From: Opitutaceae bacterium
GTDB taxonomy: Bacteria > Verrucomicrobiota > Verrucomicrobiia > Opitutales > Opitutaceae
Assembly: GCA_027482185.1 (NCBI GenBank)
Contig: JAIXWF010000013.1
Span: 992,001 to 1,056,000, forward strand
Reading direction: 5' to 3'
DNA length: 64,000 bases
A program made the position numbers and the translations under genes. Of the stretch, positions 23,600 through 34,161 are shown piece after piece. How positions within the stretch are numbered: position 1 is the stretch's first letter; every line of letters begins with the position of its first letter. A model generated the notes under the pieces. That model was not told the origin of the DNA, made no database searches, and worked only from the letters and a program-made list of their open reading frames with translations.

Positions 23600-25720
23600 T
23601 CAGCGCGGGGCGCCGGGGCGGTAGCGGAGGACGGTGTGGCGGTCGACGTCGGCGGCGGCGAAGCGCACGGGCTTCATCTCCCCGCGGGCGAAGAGGGCGG
23701 CCTGGTCGGAGTGCCAGGGGGAGGCCGGCTTCGGACTCTGGCCGTAAGCGAGAATCGAATACGCGCGCGGCTCATCGCCGAATTCGACGGCGAGGACCCA
23801 ACCGTCGCCGCCGTTGACGGCGTACTTGCCGTCGGGCTCGCGGGCAAAGGTCAGAACGCGGAAGTGGCCGAGGGCGCCGGGACCGCCGCCGATCGGGACG
23901 TCGACGGGGCCGCGCCGCAGACGGTACACGTCGCCCCAGGCGACATCCCAGCGGCCGTGCCGGCGGGCGGTTTCCGCGACGGCTTCGGTGAAGGCAGCAG
24001 CGGCGCGGGCGGGATCAGCGAGCCCGCGCGGCGTGCGGAGCGGATCTTTCTCGGACCACGGCGCGGCGTAGGGCTGGAAGGCTTGGCCGGACGGAGCGTA
24101 CTTCTGCCACCACACCGCGAAGAGGACGGCGCCGCGGCGGTCAGGGGCGGTGGTGTTGTCCCAGCCGCGGAGGAGATCGATGGCGGCGGCGACGTCGCCG
24201 GTCGGGGCGGTGGCGGCGACGGCGGCGACGAGGTCGGGCTTGGTCCGCTCGGCGAGGAGCATGCGGTACGAGTGCTTGAGGCGGACGGTGTCCTCGAGGG
24301 AAATGAGGCCGTCGTGGTCGAGCAGGGAAAGCGCGTGCTGGCTGCGGAGGCGGAGCTGCGGGCGTTCCTGGTTGGGGTGGCGGTTGGCGAGGACGACGGG
24401 TTCGCGGACGTTCGCGAAGTGCGGGGAGTCGTTGGCGTTTTGCACGTATCCGCCCTTTGGATTCCGGGTGAGGGGCAGGTCTTCGAAGGGGATGTAGCGC
24501 GTCCACATCTGCCGCAGGCTCGTGACGGGAATCGCGGCGGCGCGGGTGGGCGGGTGGGGCAAATGCGGGAGGGAGGCGTTGGCGAGAATGAGAACGGTGC
24601 CGGTGCGGTCGGCGTAGGTGTAGTTCTGCGACGTGCGCGCGCGGAGGCGCAGGGCGTCGAGCCACTGCGCTTCCGAGGTCGCGCGCATCTGGCGGAGGAA
24701 TTGTTCGCCGGCGCGGAACTCGCCGTCGCCGGCGGTGCGGGCGAGGTAGACGGTGTCGGCGGTGCGGTGGACGACAGGACCGAGCGGGGTTTCCCAAAGC
24801 GTGCGCGCTTCGGCGGCGAGTTTTCCGCCGTCGAGGACGTCGACCGTACGCACGACGCGGGTGAGCGGGAACGAGACGCCGTCGAGGAGGTAACGGTCGG
24901 GCTGCGCGGGATCGGCGGGGACGGCGTAGATCACGGTGAGGTCGCCGGTATTGCTGTTGGTGGTGGACCAGCCGAGGTGGCGGTTGAAGCCGCCGACGAC
25001 ACCGAGGGGGCCGCCGATGCGGAAGTCGCCGTAGAAATCGAGGACGCCGGGGACGGTGAGATGGGCCTCGTAGTAGCCGGCGGACCAGGCGAGGTGCGGA
25101 TTGCGGAGCAGGATTGCCTTGCCGGAGGTGGTGCGGCTCGGGGCGAGGGCCCAGGCGTTGGAGCCTTCCTCGGGCGGGGTGTCGGGATCGGCGGGTTCGG
25201 CGACGGGGGTGTCGGGGCCGTTTTTCAGCGCGGTCAGGAAACGCGCGACGCGGGCGGCGCTCGGACCGGAACCGACGGTGAGCGTGGCGACATCGGGGCC
25301 GGTGAAATCGGCCGGGATATGGGCGGGAAACTCGGCGCGGTGGAGGGCGATGTAGCGGTTGACGCCGGCGGCGAAACCTTCGTTGAAGTCGCGGGTTTCC
25401 GGTTCGAGGAGGTGGTAGGTTTCGAAGGCGCGGGCGCGGCGGCGGAGGGCGTCGAAGTCGTCGTCGAGGGCCTTGCGGCCTTTGATTTGGGCGGTGGCTC
25501 CGCGCGTCGCCCAGAGGCGCTCGGGCGTGGTGGGGCCGTGGTCCTCGCATTGGAGCCAGCCGAGGGCGTAGCCGGCGGCGCGGAGGTGCGCGGCGCGGAT
25601 GTGCGGCACGCCGTGCTCGGTGCGGAGGATCTCGACTTCATCCCAGAATTCGGCGGCGGGACTGAGCGCGGGAAGGAGGGTGAGGAGGGCGAGAAAGGGA
25701 AGGCGGGGAATGGGACCCAT
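23600..25720 (-). CDS. Penicillin-acylase family N-terminal-nucleophile hydrolase (S45)
   Basis: 706 residues. After a signal peptide (FLALLTLLPALSPAA) the alpha region includes VEILRTEHGVPHIRA and YALGWLQCEDH. The autoprocessing site is EEGSNAWALAPSRTTSGK, where Ser187 would become the N-terminal nucleophile of the beta chain; LLRNPHL follows as in the family. The length fits S45 enzymes. Substrates in this family range from beta-lactam side chains to acyl-homoserine lactones and cannot be told from sequence. The ATG at 25720 lies inside a 9-bp repeat tract, so the first residues (MGP) are repeat-encoded. Confidence 0.93.
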   Translation of the reverse strand: MGPIPRLPFLALLTLLPALSPAAEFWDEVEILRTEHGVPHIRAAHLRAAGYALGWLQCEDHGPTTPERLWATRGATAQIKGRKALDDDFDALRRRARAFETYHLLEPETRDFNEGFAAGVNRYIALHRAEFPAHIPADFTGPDVATLTVGSGPSAARVARFLTALKNGPDTPVAEPADPDTPPEEGSNAWALAPSRTTSGKAILLRNPHLAWSAGYYEAHLTVPGVLDFYGDFRIGGPLGVVGGFNRHLGWSTTNSNTGDLTVIYAVPADPAQPDRYLLDGVSFPLTRVVRTVDVLDGGKLAAEARTLWETPLGPVVHRTADTVYLARTAGDGEFRAGEQFLRQMRATSEAQWLDALRLRARTSQNYTYADRTGTVLILANASLPHLPHPPTRAAAIPVTSLRQMWTRYIPFEDLPLTRNPKGGYVQNANDSPHFANVREPVVLANRHPNQERPQLRLRSQHALSLLDHDGLISLEDTVRLKHSYRMLLAERTKPDLVAAVAATAPTGDVAAAIDLLRGWDNTTAPDRRGAVLFAVWWQKYAPSGQAFQPYAAPWSEKDPLRTPRGLADPARAAAAFTEAVAETARRHGRWDVAWGDVYRLRRGPVDVPIGGGPGALGHFRVLTFAREPDGKYAVNGGDGWVLAVEFGDEPRAYSILAYGQSPKPASPWHSDQAALFARGEMKPVRFAAADVDRHTVLRYRPGAPR

Positions 25721-25749
25721 GGGACGGAGGGGACGGATGGGACGGATGG
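25711..25749. repeat. 9-bp tandem repeat tract (4+ units)
   Basis: The units are TGGGACCCA, TGGGACGGA, GGGGACGGA and TGGGACGGA, plus a partial TGG. The tract covers the start codon of the acylase gene and lies about 60 bp before the divergent four-helix-bundle gene. Confidence 0.85.
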
Positions 25750-25807
25750 TCGAAATTGGGGGAAGATTGGGGTGGAGGTGCGGCGGGCGGGCGCGGGGGA
25801 TGGGGCG

Positions 25808-26362
25808 ATGAAAGAGCGACTCTTGCCGCCGCACGGGAATTATCGGCAGCTGATTTCGTACCGGAAGGCGGAGGTGGTTTACGATCTCACGTTCCGGTTT
25901 TGCGAACGTTTCCTGAAGCCGGGAGATCGCACGATCGACCAGATGGTGCAGGCGGCGCGGTCGGGGAAACAGAATATCCTCGAGGGCTCGCGGGCCTCGG
26001 GGACCTCGAAGGAGACGGAGCTGAAGCTCACGAATGTCGCGCGGGCAAGTCTCGAGGAATTGCTCGCGGACTATGAAGACTTTTTGCGGACGAGGAAGGC
26101 GCCGATCTGGGCCAAAGATTCGGTCGAGGCGACTTATGTGCGCAAACTCGGGGCGCGGCCGACGGCCGGGTACGCGGATTTCCGGGAGTTCGTGGAAACG
26201 CGGCCGGGGCCGGTGGTCGCGAACATCGCGCTCTGCCTGATCCACCAGACGAACTACCCGCTCGATCAGCAGGTCAGGCGGATGGAGGAGGATTTCCGCG
26301 CGCACGGCGGCGTGCGGGAAAGGATGGCGCGGGTGCGGGCGGAGGTGAGGAAGAGGGAATAG
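25808..26362 (+). CDS. Four-helix-bundle protein (S23 / 23S rRNA IVP-like, long form)
   Basis: 184 residues, all helical. The family core is visible: ISYRKAEVVYDLTFRFCERF, then DRTIDQMVQAARSGKQNILEG, then SKETELKLTNVARASLEELLADYEDFLR. The C-terminal extension (NYPLDQQVRRMEEDF) matches the longer four-helix-bundle suffix type. Related proteins are encoded by intervening sequences in 23S rRNA genes and by the Avd gene of diversity-generating retroelements, where they bind nucleic acid. No rRNA gene or reverse transcriptase is nearby. Repeat tracts of the 9-bp family lie on both sides, and the TAG stop is inside the right-hand tract. Confidence 0.88.
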   Translation: MKERLLPPHGNYRQLISYRKAEVVYDLTFRFCERFLKPGDRTIDQMVQAARSGKQNILEGSRASGTSKETELKLTNVARASLEELLADYEDFLRTRKAPIWAKDSVEATYVRKLGARPTAGYADFREFVETRPGPVVANIALCLIHQTNYPLDQQVRRMEEDFRAHGGVRERMARVRAEVRKRE

Positions 26363-26425
26363 GACCTATAGGTCCTATCCGTCCGATGGGTCGTATGGGA
26401 CCCATGGGACGGATGGGACTGATAG
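26359..26425. repeat. 9-bp repeat tract with a perfect 20-bp palindrome
   Basis: The tract starts with ATAGGACCTATAGGTCCTAT (26359-26378), a perfect palindrome that includes the four-helix-bundle stop codon. It then runs as units such as CCGTCCGAT, GGGTCGTAT, GGGACCCAT, GGGACGGAT and GGGACTGAT. The palindrome may serve as a terminator or processing site. Confidence 0.8.
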
Positions 26426-26450
26426 AAAGGACCGACGTCCGTAGCTCGAT

Positions 26451-26478
26451 CTCTCAACTCTCAGCTCTCAACTCCGGA
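26451..26478. repeat. 7-bp tandem repeat tract (4 units)
   Basis: The units are CTCTCAA, CTCTCAG, CTCTCAA and CTCCGGA. The tract ends 15 bp from the icd stop, between convergent genes, and has the same motif as the tracts at 47804 and 57821. Confidence 0.75.
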
Positions 26479-26493
26479 CTGCGTCCGTGCGGC

Positions 26494-28776
<2,283 letters not shown>

Positions 28777-28894
28777 TCAAAAGCAATTCCAGCGCATGGC
28801 TTGCCGAAGATGCCGCGGGCGGAAACGGAATCGGGGAAACGCATTGCGCCGGCGGCGGGGCGGGGGCTGACTGCGCGACGTTGTTCCCCGCCCC

Positions 28895-30061
28895 ATGAAA
28901 CGACGCCCCGGTCCGATTCTGTTTTGGCAATTCGCGCTGGCGACGGCGGCGTCCGGCGCCGCGCCCGCGGTCCCGCCGCCGGACGTATCCGGTTTCCGCG
29001 ACTCCGCGCACCATTGGCGCACCATCAACCAGCCGGAGCGGATCATGCAGGCGTTGCCGGATCAGCCCGCGTACGCGCCGGCGCAGGTGCGCGAGATCGC
29101 GGACAACATTCTCCATTTCCAACGCGAAAACGGCGGCTGGCCGAAGGACTACGACATGCAGGCCGTGCTGACGCCCGCGCAACGCGAGCAGATCCGCGCG
29201 ACGCGCGCGAACACCGACACGAGCTACGACAACCACACGACGCACACCCAGACCGCCTACCTGGCGGCGGCGTTTGTCGCGACCGGCGAAGCGGCGTACC
29301 GCGACGGCAGCGTGCGCGGCCTGCGGTTCATGCTGGCCTCGCAGTATCCGAACGGCGGATTCCCGCAGTGGTGGCCGAAAGGAGGCGCGATCGCGAAACG
29401 CATCACGCTCAACGACGGCGTGATGATCGGGATTCTCAACGTGCTGCAGGATGCGGCGGAGCGGCGGCCGGCGTTCGCTTGGCTCGACGACGGACTGCGC
29501 GCCGAATGCGCGGCGGCGGCGGCGCGGGGCACGGCCTGCCTGCTGCGGATGCAGGTTGCGGCCGGCGGACGGAAGACGGGCTGGGGGCAGCAGCACGACG
29601 AGACGACGCTGGCGACCGTGGGCGCGCGGACCTTCGAGCCGGCCTGTGTTTCTCCGGCGGATACGACGGAGGCGGTGCGTTTCCTGATGCGGCTGCCGCA
29701 GCCGGGGCCCGAGGTCGTCGCGGCCGTCGAAGCCGCGGCGGCGTGGTTGGAGAAAACGAAGCTGACGGGTATTCGCGTCGAGCGCGTGCCGGCGCCGAAG
29801 GTGGAGTTCTTCCGGCACACGGCGGACTTCGACGTCGTGGTCGTGCCCGATCCGGCGGCGCGGCCGCTGTGGGCGCGCATGGTCGAGGTGGGGACGGACC
29901 GGCCGATCTTTGCGAGCCGCGACGGCGTGGTGGTCTATTCGCTGGCGGAGGTGGACCGGGAGCGGCGCACGGGCAGCGGCTGGTACACGACGACGCCGCA
30001 GCGGTTGCTCGAGACGGAGTTGCCGCGCTGGCGGAAGGGCCGCGCGGCGCGGCCCGGTTGA
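28895..30061 (+). CDS. pelA: Pectate lyase, polysaccharide lyase family 10
   Basis: 388 residues, exported (short signal FWQFALATAASGAAPA). It cleaves polygalacturonate by calcium-dependent beta-elimination. PL10 hallmarks are NGGWPKDYDMQ, NTDTSYDNHTTHTQTAYLA, QYPNGGFPQWWP, TLNDGVMIG and WGQQHDETTL. The length fits a single catalytic domain with no carbohydrate-binding module. Together with the lyase-like remnant at 17555 it suggests pectin use by the host. The TGA stop lies in the first unit of a 7-bp repeat tract. Confidence 0.94.
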   Translation: MKRRPGPILFWQFALATAASGAAPAVPPPDVSGFRDSAHHWRTINQPERIMQALPDQPAYAPAQVREIADNILHFQRENGGWPKDYDMQAVLTPAQREQIRATRANTDTSYDNHTTHTQTAYLAAAFVATGEAAYRDGSVRGLRFMLASQYPNGGFPQWWPKGGAIAKRITLNDGVMIGILNVLQDAAERRPAFAWLDDGLRAECAAAAARGTACLLRMQVAAGGRKTGWGQQHDETTLATVGARTFEPACVSPADTTEAVRFLMRLPQPGPEVVAAVEAAAAWLEKTKLTGIRVERVPAPKVEFFRHTADFDVVVVPDPAARPLWARMVEVGTDRPIFASRDGVVVYSLAEVDRERRTGSGWYTTTPQRLLETELPRWRKGRAARPG

Positions 30062-30084
30062 AAGTTGAAAGGTGAAGGTTGAAG
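30057..30084. repeat. 7-bp tandem repeat tract (4 units)
   Basis: The units are GTTGAAA, GTTGAAA, GGTGAAG and GTTGAAG. The first unit contains the pelA stop codon. No inverted partner is seen nearby. Confidence 0.75.
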
Positions 30085-30154
30085 GATCGGAGCCGGGCGG
30101 CGGCGATTTTTCGTTAGCGAAACGGCCGGGAACGGCCATGGTCTCGCTCGGTCC

Positions 30155-30727
30155 ATGACTCGCATGATGAATCGTATGAAGGCGCTGCTGCTGTTGCTGG
30201 TGTGTTCGCTGGCCGGTTCGCTGCACGGCCAAGTCGAGACGATCGACCTCGGGCCGCGCGGGAAGGTCACGCTGTATTTGCTGGGGGAGTGGAGCGTGGA
30301 TTATTCGACGCTCGGGAAAACGAACACCGTCTCGATCACACCGAAGAAGGAAGGCGTGAACGCGTCGTGCACGCTCTCTTTCACGTTTCCGGAAATCGAC
30401 CGCCTCGAGACCAAGGCGCGGCTCAAGCTGCAGGTGGAGACCGATTGCTACGGCATGGCCGAGGGCTCGGCCGAGCGGAAGGCCGTCGCGCGGGAGATCG
30501 CGGTGCGGGCGGGCATGGCCTTCGCATGCAATTTCACGGATCCGGAGTTGATCGGCCAGCCGCCGAAGAAGGGCGACTACAAGGTGACGACGGTCGGCAA
30601 AGTGAAGCTGGCGCCCGACGTCGTGATCGACGTGCAGATCCTGGCCGACGGTTTCAAGGACGAGCCGTACCAGCAATTGCTCGGGGCGATCGAGGGCATG
30701 GAATTCACGCCGCGGCGGGGACGTTGA
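30155..30727 (+). CDS. Small secreted protein of unknown function
   Basis: 190 residues with a signal peptide (ALLLLLVCSLAGSLHGQ). Starts at 30155, 30164, 30167 and 30176 are all possible, and the last gives the most standard signal length. The mature part is a single beta-rich domain (KVTLYLLGEWSVDYSTLGKTNTV, CTLSFTFPEIDRL, KVTTVGKVKLAPDVVIDVQIL) with three cysteines. No family was recognised. It stands alone between pelA and the DUF2851 gene. Confidence 0.75.
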   Translation: MTRMMNRMKALLLLLVCSLAGSLHGQVETIDLGPRGKVTLYLLGEWSVDYSTLGKTNTVSITPKKEGVNASCTLSFTFPEIDRLETKARLKLQVETDCYGMAEGSAERKAVAREIAVRAGMAFACNFTDPELIGQPPKKGDYKVTTVGKVKLAPDVVIDVQILADGFKDEPYQQLLGAIEGMEFTPRRGR

Positions 30728-30790
30728 CCGGACGGAATTCGGGGTCAGCGCGGGCTTGAAACGGGATCGCGGCGGCATCGCGCTGCGGGC

Positions 30791-32074
30791 ATGACGCGCG
30801 GAGAAGAGCCGGAGACCGGATTGGCGGTGGCGGAAATCCAAGGGCTGTACGGGGCGTTTTCGTTTCCCGAAAAACTGCTGCAGAAGATCTGGCTGCGGGG
30901 AAACTTCGACCGGGCGCGGTTGGCGACGACCACGGGCACGCCGGTGCAGGTTGCGCAGCCGGGGAAATGGAATCTGCTGGGCGGTCCGGATTTTCTCGGG
31001 GCGCGGCTGCGGTTCGGGACGGAGCGGGAAACGGAGGGCGACGTCGAACTGCACCTGCACGCGCGCGATTGGGAGGCGCACGGGCATGCGGCGGATCCGG
31101 CGTATGCGCGGGTGGTGTTGCACGTGGTGCTGTTTCCGCCGGAGGCGGGGCATCGGACGATCGGGGCGGGCGGGCACGAGATTCCCGTGGCGGCGCTGTT
31201 GCCGTTGCTGCGGCACGACCTCGAGGAATTTGCGGCGGAGGAGGCGGTGGAGATTTTGGCGGATCGGACGGCAGAGCGCATTCCGGAGGAACTCGGGCAA
31301 TTGCCGGAACGGGAACTGCGGGGGTTGCTCGCGCGGCATACGGCGGAGCGTTGGGCGCAGAAGGTGAGGTTCGCGGGGCTGCGGCAGGCGCGGCTCGGTT
31401 GGACGGAGGCCTGCCATCAAACGGCGCTCGAGATTCTTGGCTATCGTTTCAACCGCGCACCGATGGTGCGGGTGGCGGCGCGGTGGCCGTTGCCGCGCTG
31501 GCAAGACGGGGCGGCGCGCGCGGCGGAGCTGGCGGAACTGGCGTATGCGTCCGAGGCCGGCGCGTGGAGCCTGCAGGGCGTGCGGCCGGCGAACCGGCCG
31601 CGGTTGCGCCTGCGGCAATATGCGCGTTGGGCGGAGACGATCCCGGATTGGCCGGCGCGGTGGGCGGAGCTTGGCGATACGTTGAAGGAACGGGATCCCG
31701 CGGAGCTTGCCGAAACGGCCACGATCCGCGCGCAGCGGAAGGCGTGGGCGATCGGACGTTGGCGGGAGCGGATTGGCGCCGAAGTGATGGGCGGGGCGAT
31801 CGGCGGCACGCGGGCCGACACGCTGATCTGCGACGGCCTGCTGCCCTTGGCCGCGGCGCGGGCCGGGACGAATTCCGAAATCGCAACGGCCGCGCGGCAC
31901 AGGTGGGAAGCGTGGCCGCCCGGGGATTTGCCGCCCTTGCTGGCGCGGGGCCTGCGCGAACTCGCTCTGTGCGACGGCAAAGCTTGGCCCGCGACCCACG
32001 GCGCCGCGCAGGGCCTGCTCGGATGGCTCATCGATAAAACCGGAGTGCGGAGACCGGAGACCGGAAAGGGATGA
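30791..32074 (+). CDS. DUF2851 family protein
   Basis: 427 residues. The family pattern is clear: FPEKLLQKIWLRGNF near the start, PGKWNLLGGPDFLGARLRF, GDVELHLHARDWEAHGHAADPAYARVVLHVV, and GGHEIPVAALLPLL. The conserved GPDF, GDVE-x-H and W-x-x-H-x-H-x-x-D residues suggest a metal or nucleic-acid site, but the function is not known. The last 14 codons lie in the left arm of an inverted 7-bp repeat element. The tail TGVRRPETGKG is therefore repeat-derived, and the native protein probably ended near residue 412. Confidence 0.9.
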   Translation: MTRGEEPETGLAVAEIQGLYGAFSFPEKLLQKIWLRGNFDRARLATTTGTPVQVAQPGKWNLLGGPDFLGARLRFGTERETEGDVELHLHARDWEAHGHAADPAYARVVLHVVLFPPEAGHRTIGAGGHEIPVAALLPLLRHDLEEFAAEEAVEILADRTAERIPEELGQLPERELRGLLARHTAERWAQKVRFAGLRQARLGWTEACHQTALEILGYRFNRAPMVRVAARWPLPRWQDGAARAAELAELAYASEAGAWSLQGVRPANRPRLRLRQYARWAETIPDWPARWAELGDTLKERDPAELAETATIRAQRKAWAIGRWRERIGAEVMGGAIGGTRADTLICDGLLPLAAARAGTNSEIATAARHRWEAWPPGDLPPLLARGLRELALCDGKAWPATHGAAQGLLGWLIDKTGVRRPETGKG

Positions 32075-32224
32075 ATAGGGCGGTCAGCGGTCAGCGATCA
32101 GCTATAAGCGGTGAGCGGTGAGCGGTGAGCGGTCGGTGCCCGGCGGTTGCCAATCCGCAATTCGCAACCCGCAATCCGCAATTTCTACCCTCCGGTTTCC
32201 GGTCTCCGAATTCCGGTTTTATCG
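32032..32224. mobile_element. 193-bp element with 34-bp inverted ends and nested 7-bp repeats
   Basis: The end 32032-32065 matches the reverse complement of 32191-32224 at 31 of 34 bases. Both arms are built of 7-bp units around ACCGGAG. Between them lie further 7-bp tracts: GGTCAGC x2, GATCAGC, TATAAGC and GGTGAGC x3 (32091-32136), then CAATCCG/CAATTCG/CAACCCG-type units (about 32150-32185). It has no coding capacity. It sits between convergent genes, covers the end of the DUF2851 gene and stops 2 bp from the glmS stop. It resembles a MITE; mobility is inferred. Confidence 0.6.
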
Positions 32225-32225
32225 C

Positions 32226-34079
32226 TCACTCGACCGTGACGGATTTCGCGAGGTTGCGCGGTTTGTCGACGTCGCAGCCACGGGCGACGGCGATGTAGTA
32301 ACTGAGCAATTGCACGGGGATCGCGGCGACGATGGGCAGCACGGCTTCGTGGCATTCCGGAATCACGACGGTTTCGTCGGCGAGGCCGGCGGGGAGTTCG
32401 ACGTCGGCGGTGACGATGGCGATGATCGGGCCCTTGCGCGCTTTGATTTCCTGCATCGAGGAAACGACTTTGTTGAGCATCTCGCCGCTCGGGGCGAAGA
32501 ACACGGCGGGGCATTGCTCGCTCACCAAGGCGATGGGGCCGTGTTTCATTTCCGCGGCCGGATAGCCCTCGGCGTGGATGTAGGAGATTTCCTTCAGCTT
32601 GAGCGCGCCCTCGAGCGCGATCGGGAACAGCGACAGCCGGCCGAGGAACAGCATGTCGGTGTAATGCGCGTAACGCTGCGCGATGGCGCGGATATGATCC
32701 GCTTGCTGCAGGGCTTGGCGCACGAGGTCCGGTGCGCCTTTGAGCGCGCGCACGATTTGCACGCCTTCGCCGAAACTGAGGTCGCGCAGACGGCCGATGT
32801 AGAGCGCGAGCATGGCGCCGATCAGCAGTTGCGAGGTGAACGCCTTCGTCGAGGCGACGCCGACCTCGGGGCCGACGTGCTGGTAGATGCCGCCGTCGGC
32901 CTCGCGCGCGATGCTCGAGCCGACGACATTGTTCACCGCGAGCACCTTGTAGCCCTTGCGCTTCGCCTCGCGCAGGGCGGCGAGCGTGTCGATGGTTTCG
33001 CCCGACTGGCTCATCACGAAGAAGAGCGTGTTGCGGAAGAGCGGCGCGTTGCGGTAGCGGAATTCGGACGCGTAGTCGCATTCGACGGGGATGCGCGCGA
33101 ACCGCTCGATCAGGTGCTCCGTCACCATGCACGCGTGGAGGGCGGTGCCGCAGGCGCAGAACATGAAGCGCTCGATGCCGCGGAATTCGCCGGCGGGAAT
33201 GTTGAGGCCGCCGAACTGGGCGGTGCTGCCGTCCTCGGAGAAACGGCCGCGCATGGCGTTCTCGAGCGCCGTGGGCTGCTCGAAAATCTCTTTCTCCATG
33301 AAGTGCGCGTACGTGCCTTTTTCGGCATCGGCGATCGACCACGTGACCTTGTCGATGACGGGGTCGACCGTGCCGCTGTTCTGCGTGGTGATCGCGAAGG
33401 TCGACGCCGTGAGGTGCGCGATTTCGCCGTCCTTGAGGTAAACGACGTTCTGCGTGCGGCTGACGATCGCGGCGACGTCGCTGGCGACCAGGCTCTCGCC
33501 GTCGCCGAGGCCGAGGATGAGGGGCGAGCCCTTGCGCGCGGTGACGAGTTCGCCGGGGGCGTCGGCGGCCATCACGACGATGCCGTAGGTGCCTTCCGTA
33601 TGGCCGAGGGCTTTGCGGACGCTCTCGACGAAACGGCTGTCGCCCGAAGCCGCGGCGGGTTCCTTCGCGTAGTGGTAGGCGATGAGGTTGCAGAGCACCT
33701 CGGTGTCGGTTTCGGAGGCGAAGGCGTAGCCCTTGCCGAGGAGAAACTGCTTCAGCTTCGAGTAGTTTTCGATGACGCCGTTGTGGATGAGCGCGATGCG
33801 GCCGTCGCTGCTGACGTGCGGGTGGGCATTGGCGTCGGTCACGCCGCCGTGCGTGGCCCAGCGCGTGTGGCCCATGCCGTGGTGGCCTTGCAGCTGGAGC
33901 GGGGCCGCGACGGTTTCGAGATTGGCGACGCGGCCGATTTTCTTCGCGACGGTGAAGCGGCCGTTCTCGAGCAACGCGATGCCCGCGGAGTCATAGCCGC
34001 GGTACTCGAGGCGCTTGAGGCCTTCGAGGATGAGGGGAGCCGCTTTCTGTTTTCCGACGTAGCCGACGATGCCGCACAT
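32226..34079 (-). CDS. glmS: Glutamine-fructose-6-phosphate aminotransferase (isomerizing)
   Basis: 617 residues, full length. It makes glucosamine-6-phosphate from fructose-6-phosphate and glutamine, the first step to UDP-GlcNAc for peptidoglycan. Cys2 is the glutaminase nucleophile (MCGIVGYVG), with RLEYRGYDSAG and HTRWATHG in the N-terminal amidotransferase domain. Two SIS domains follow (FCACGTALHACMV, SQSGETIDTLAALREAK). The C-terminus ends in the catalytic KPRNLAKSVTVE. No glmS ribozyme was recognised upstream. The galE-like gene follows upstream on the same strand. Confidence 0.97.
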   Translation of the reverse strand: MCGIVGYVGKQKAAPLILEGLKRLEYRGYDSAGIALLENGRFTVAKKIGRVANLETVAAPLQLQGHHGMGHTRWATHGGVTDANAHPHVSSDGRIALIHNGVIENYSKLKQFLLGKGYAFASETDTEVLCNLIAYHYAKEPAAASGDSRFVESVRKALGHTEGTYGIVVMAADAPGELVTARKGSPLILGLGDGESLVASDVAAIVSRTQNVVYLKDGEIAHLTASTFAITTQNSGTVDPVIDKVTWSIADAEKGTYAHFMEKEIFEQPTALENAMRGRFSEDGSTAQFGGLNIPAGEFRGIERFMFCACGTALHACMVTEHLIERFARIPVECDYASEFRYRNAPLFRNTLFFVMSQSGETIDTLAALREAKRKGYKVLAVNNVVGSSIAREADGGIYQHVGPEVGVASTKAFTSQLLIGAMLALYIGRLRDLSFGEGVQIVRALKGAPDLVRQALQQADHIRAIAQRYAHYTDMLFLGRLSLFPIALEGALKLKEISYIHAEGYPAAEMKHGPIALVSEQCPAVFFAPSGEMLNKVVSSMQEIKARKGPIIAIVTADVELPAGLADETVVIPECHEAVLPIVAAIPVQLLSYYIAVARGCDVDKPRNLAKSVTVE

Positions 34080-34161
34080 GGTGTTGTTGGCTCAAACGGG
34101 TTGCGGCTGCGGCCCGCGGTGTCGAGCGCCGGGCGCGACATAGCGCGCGTCGGCCGGCGGC

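Noticed and set aside
25808-26362. Four-helix-bundle gene as Avd of a diversity-generating retroelement
   Set aside because: No reverse transcriptase, template repeat or variable repeat was found on either side or elsewhere in the window.
32075-34079. A glmS ribozyme or similar riboswitch near glmS
   Set aside because: The region upstream of the glmS start (34080-34161) is short and shows no ribozyme core. The repeats near 32100 are downstream of the gene.
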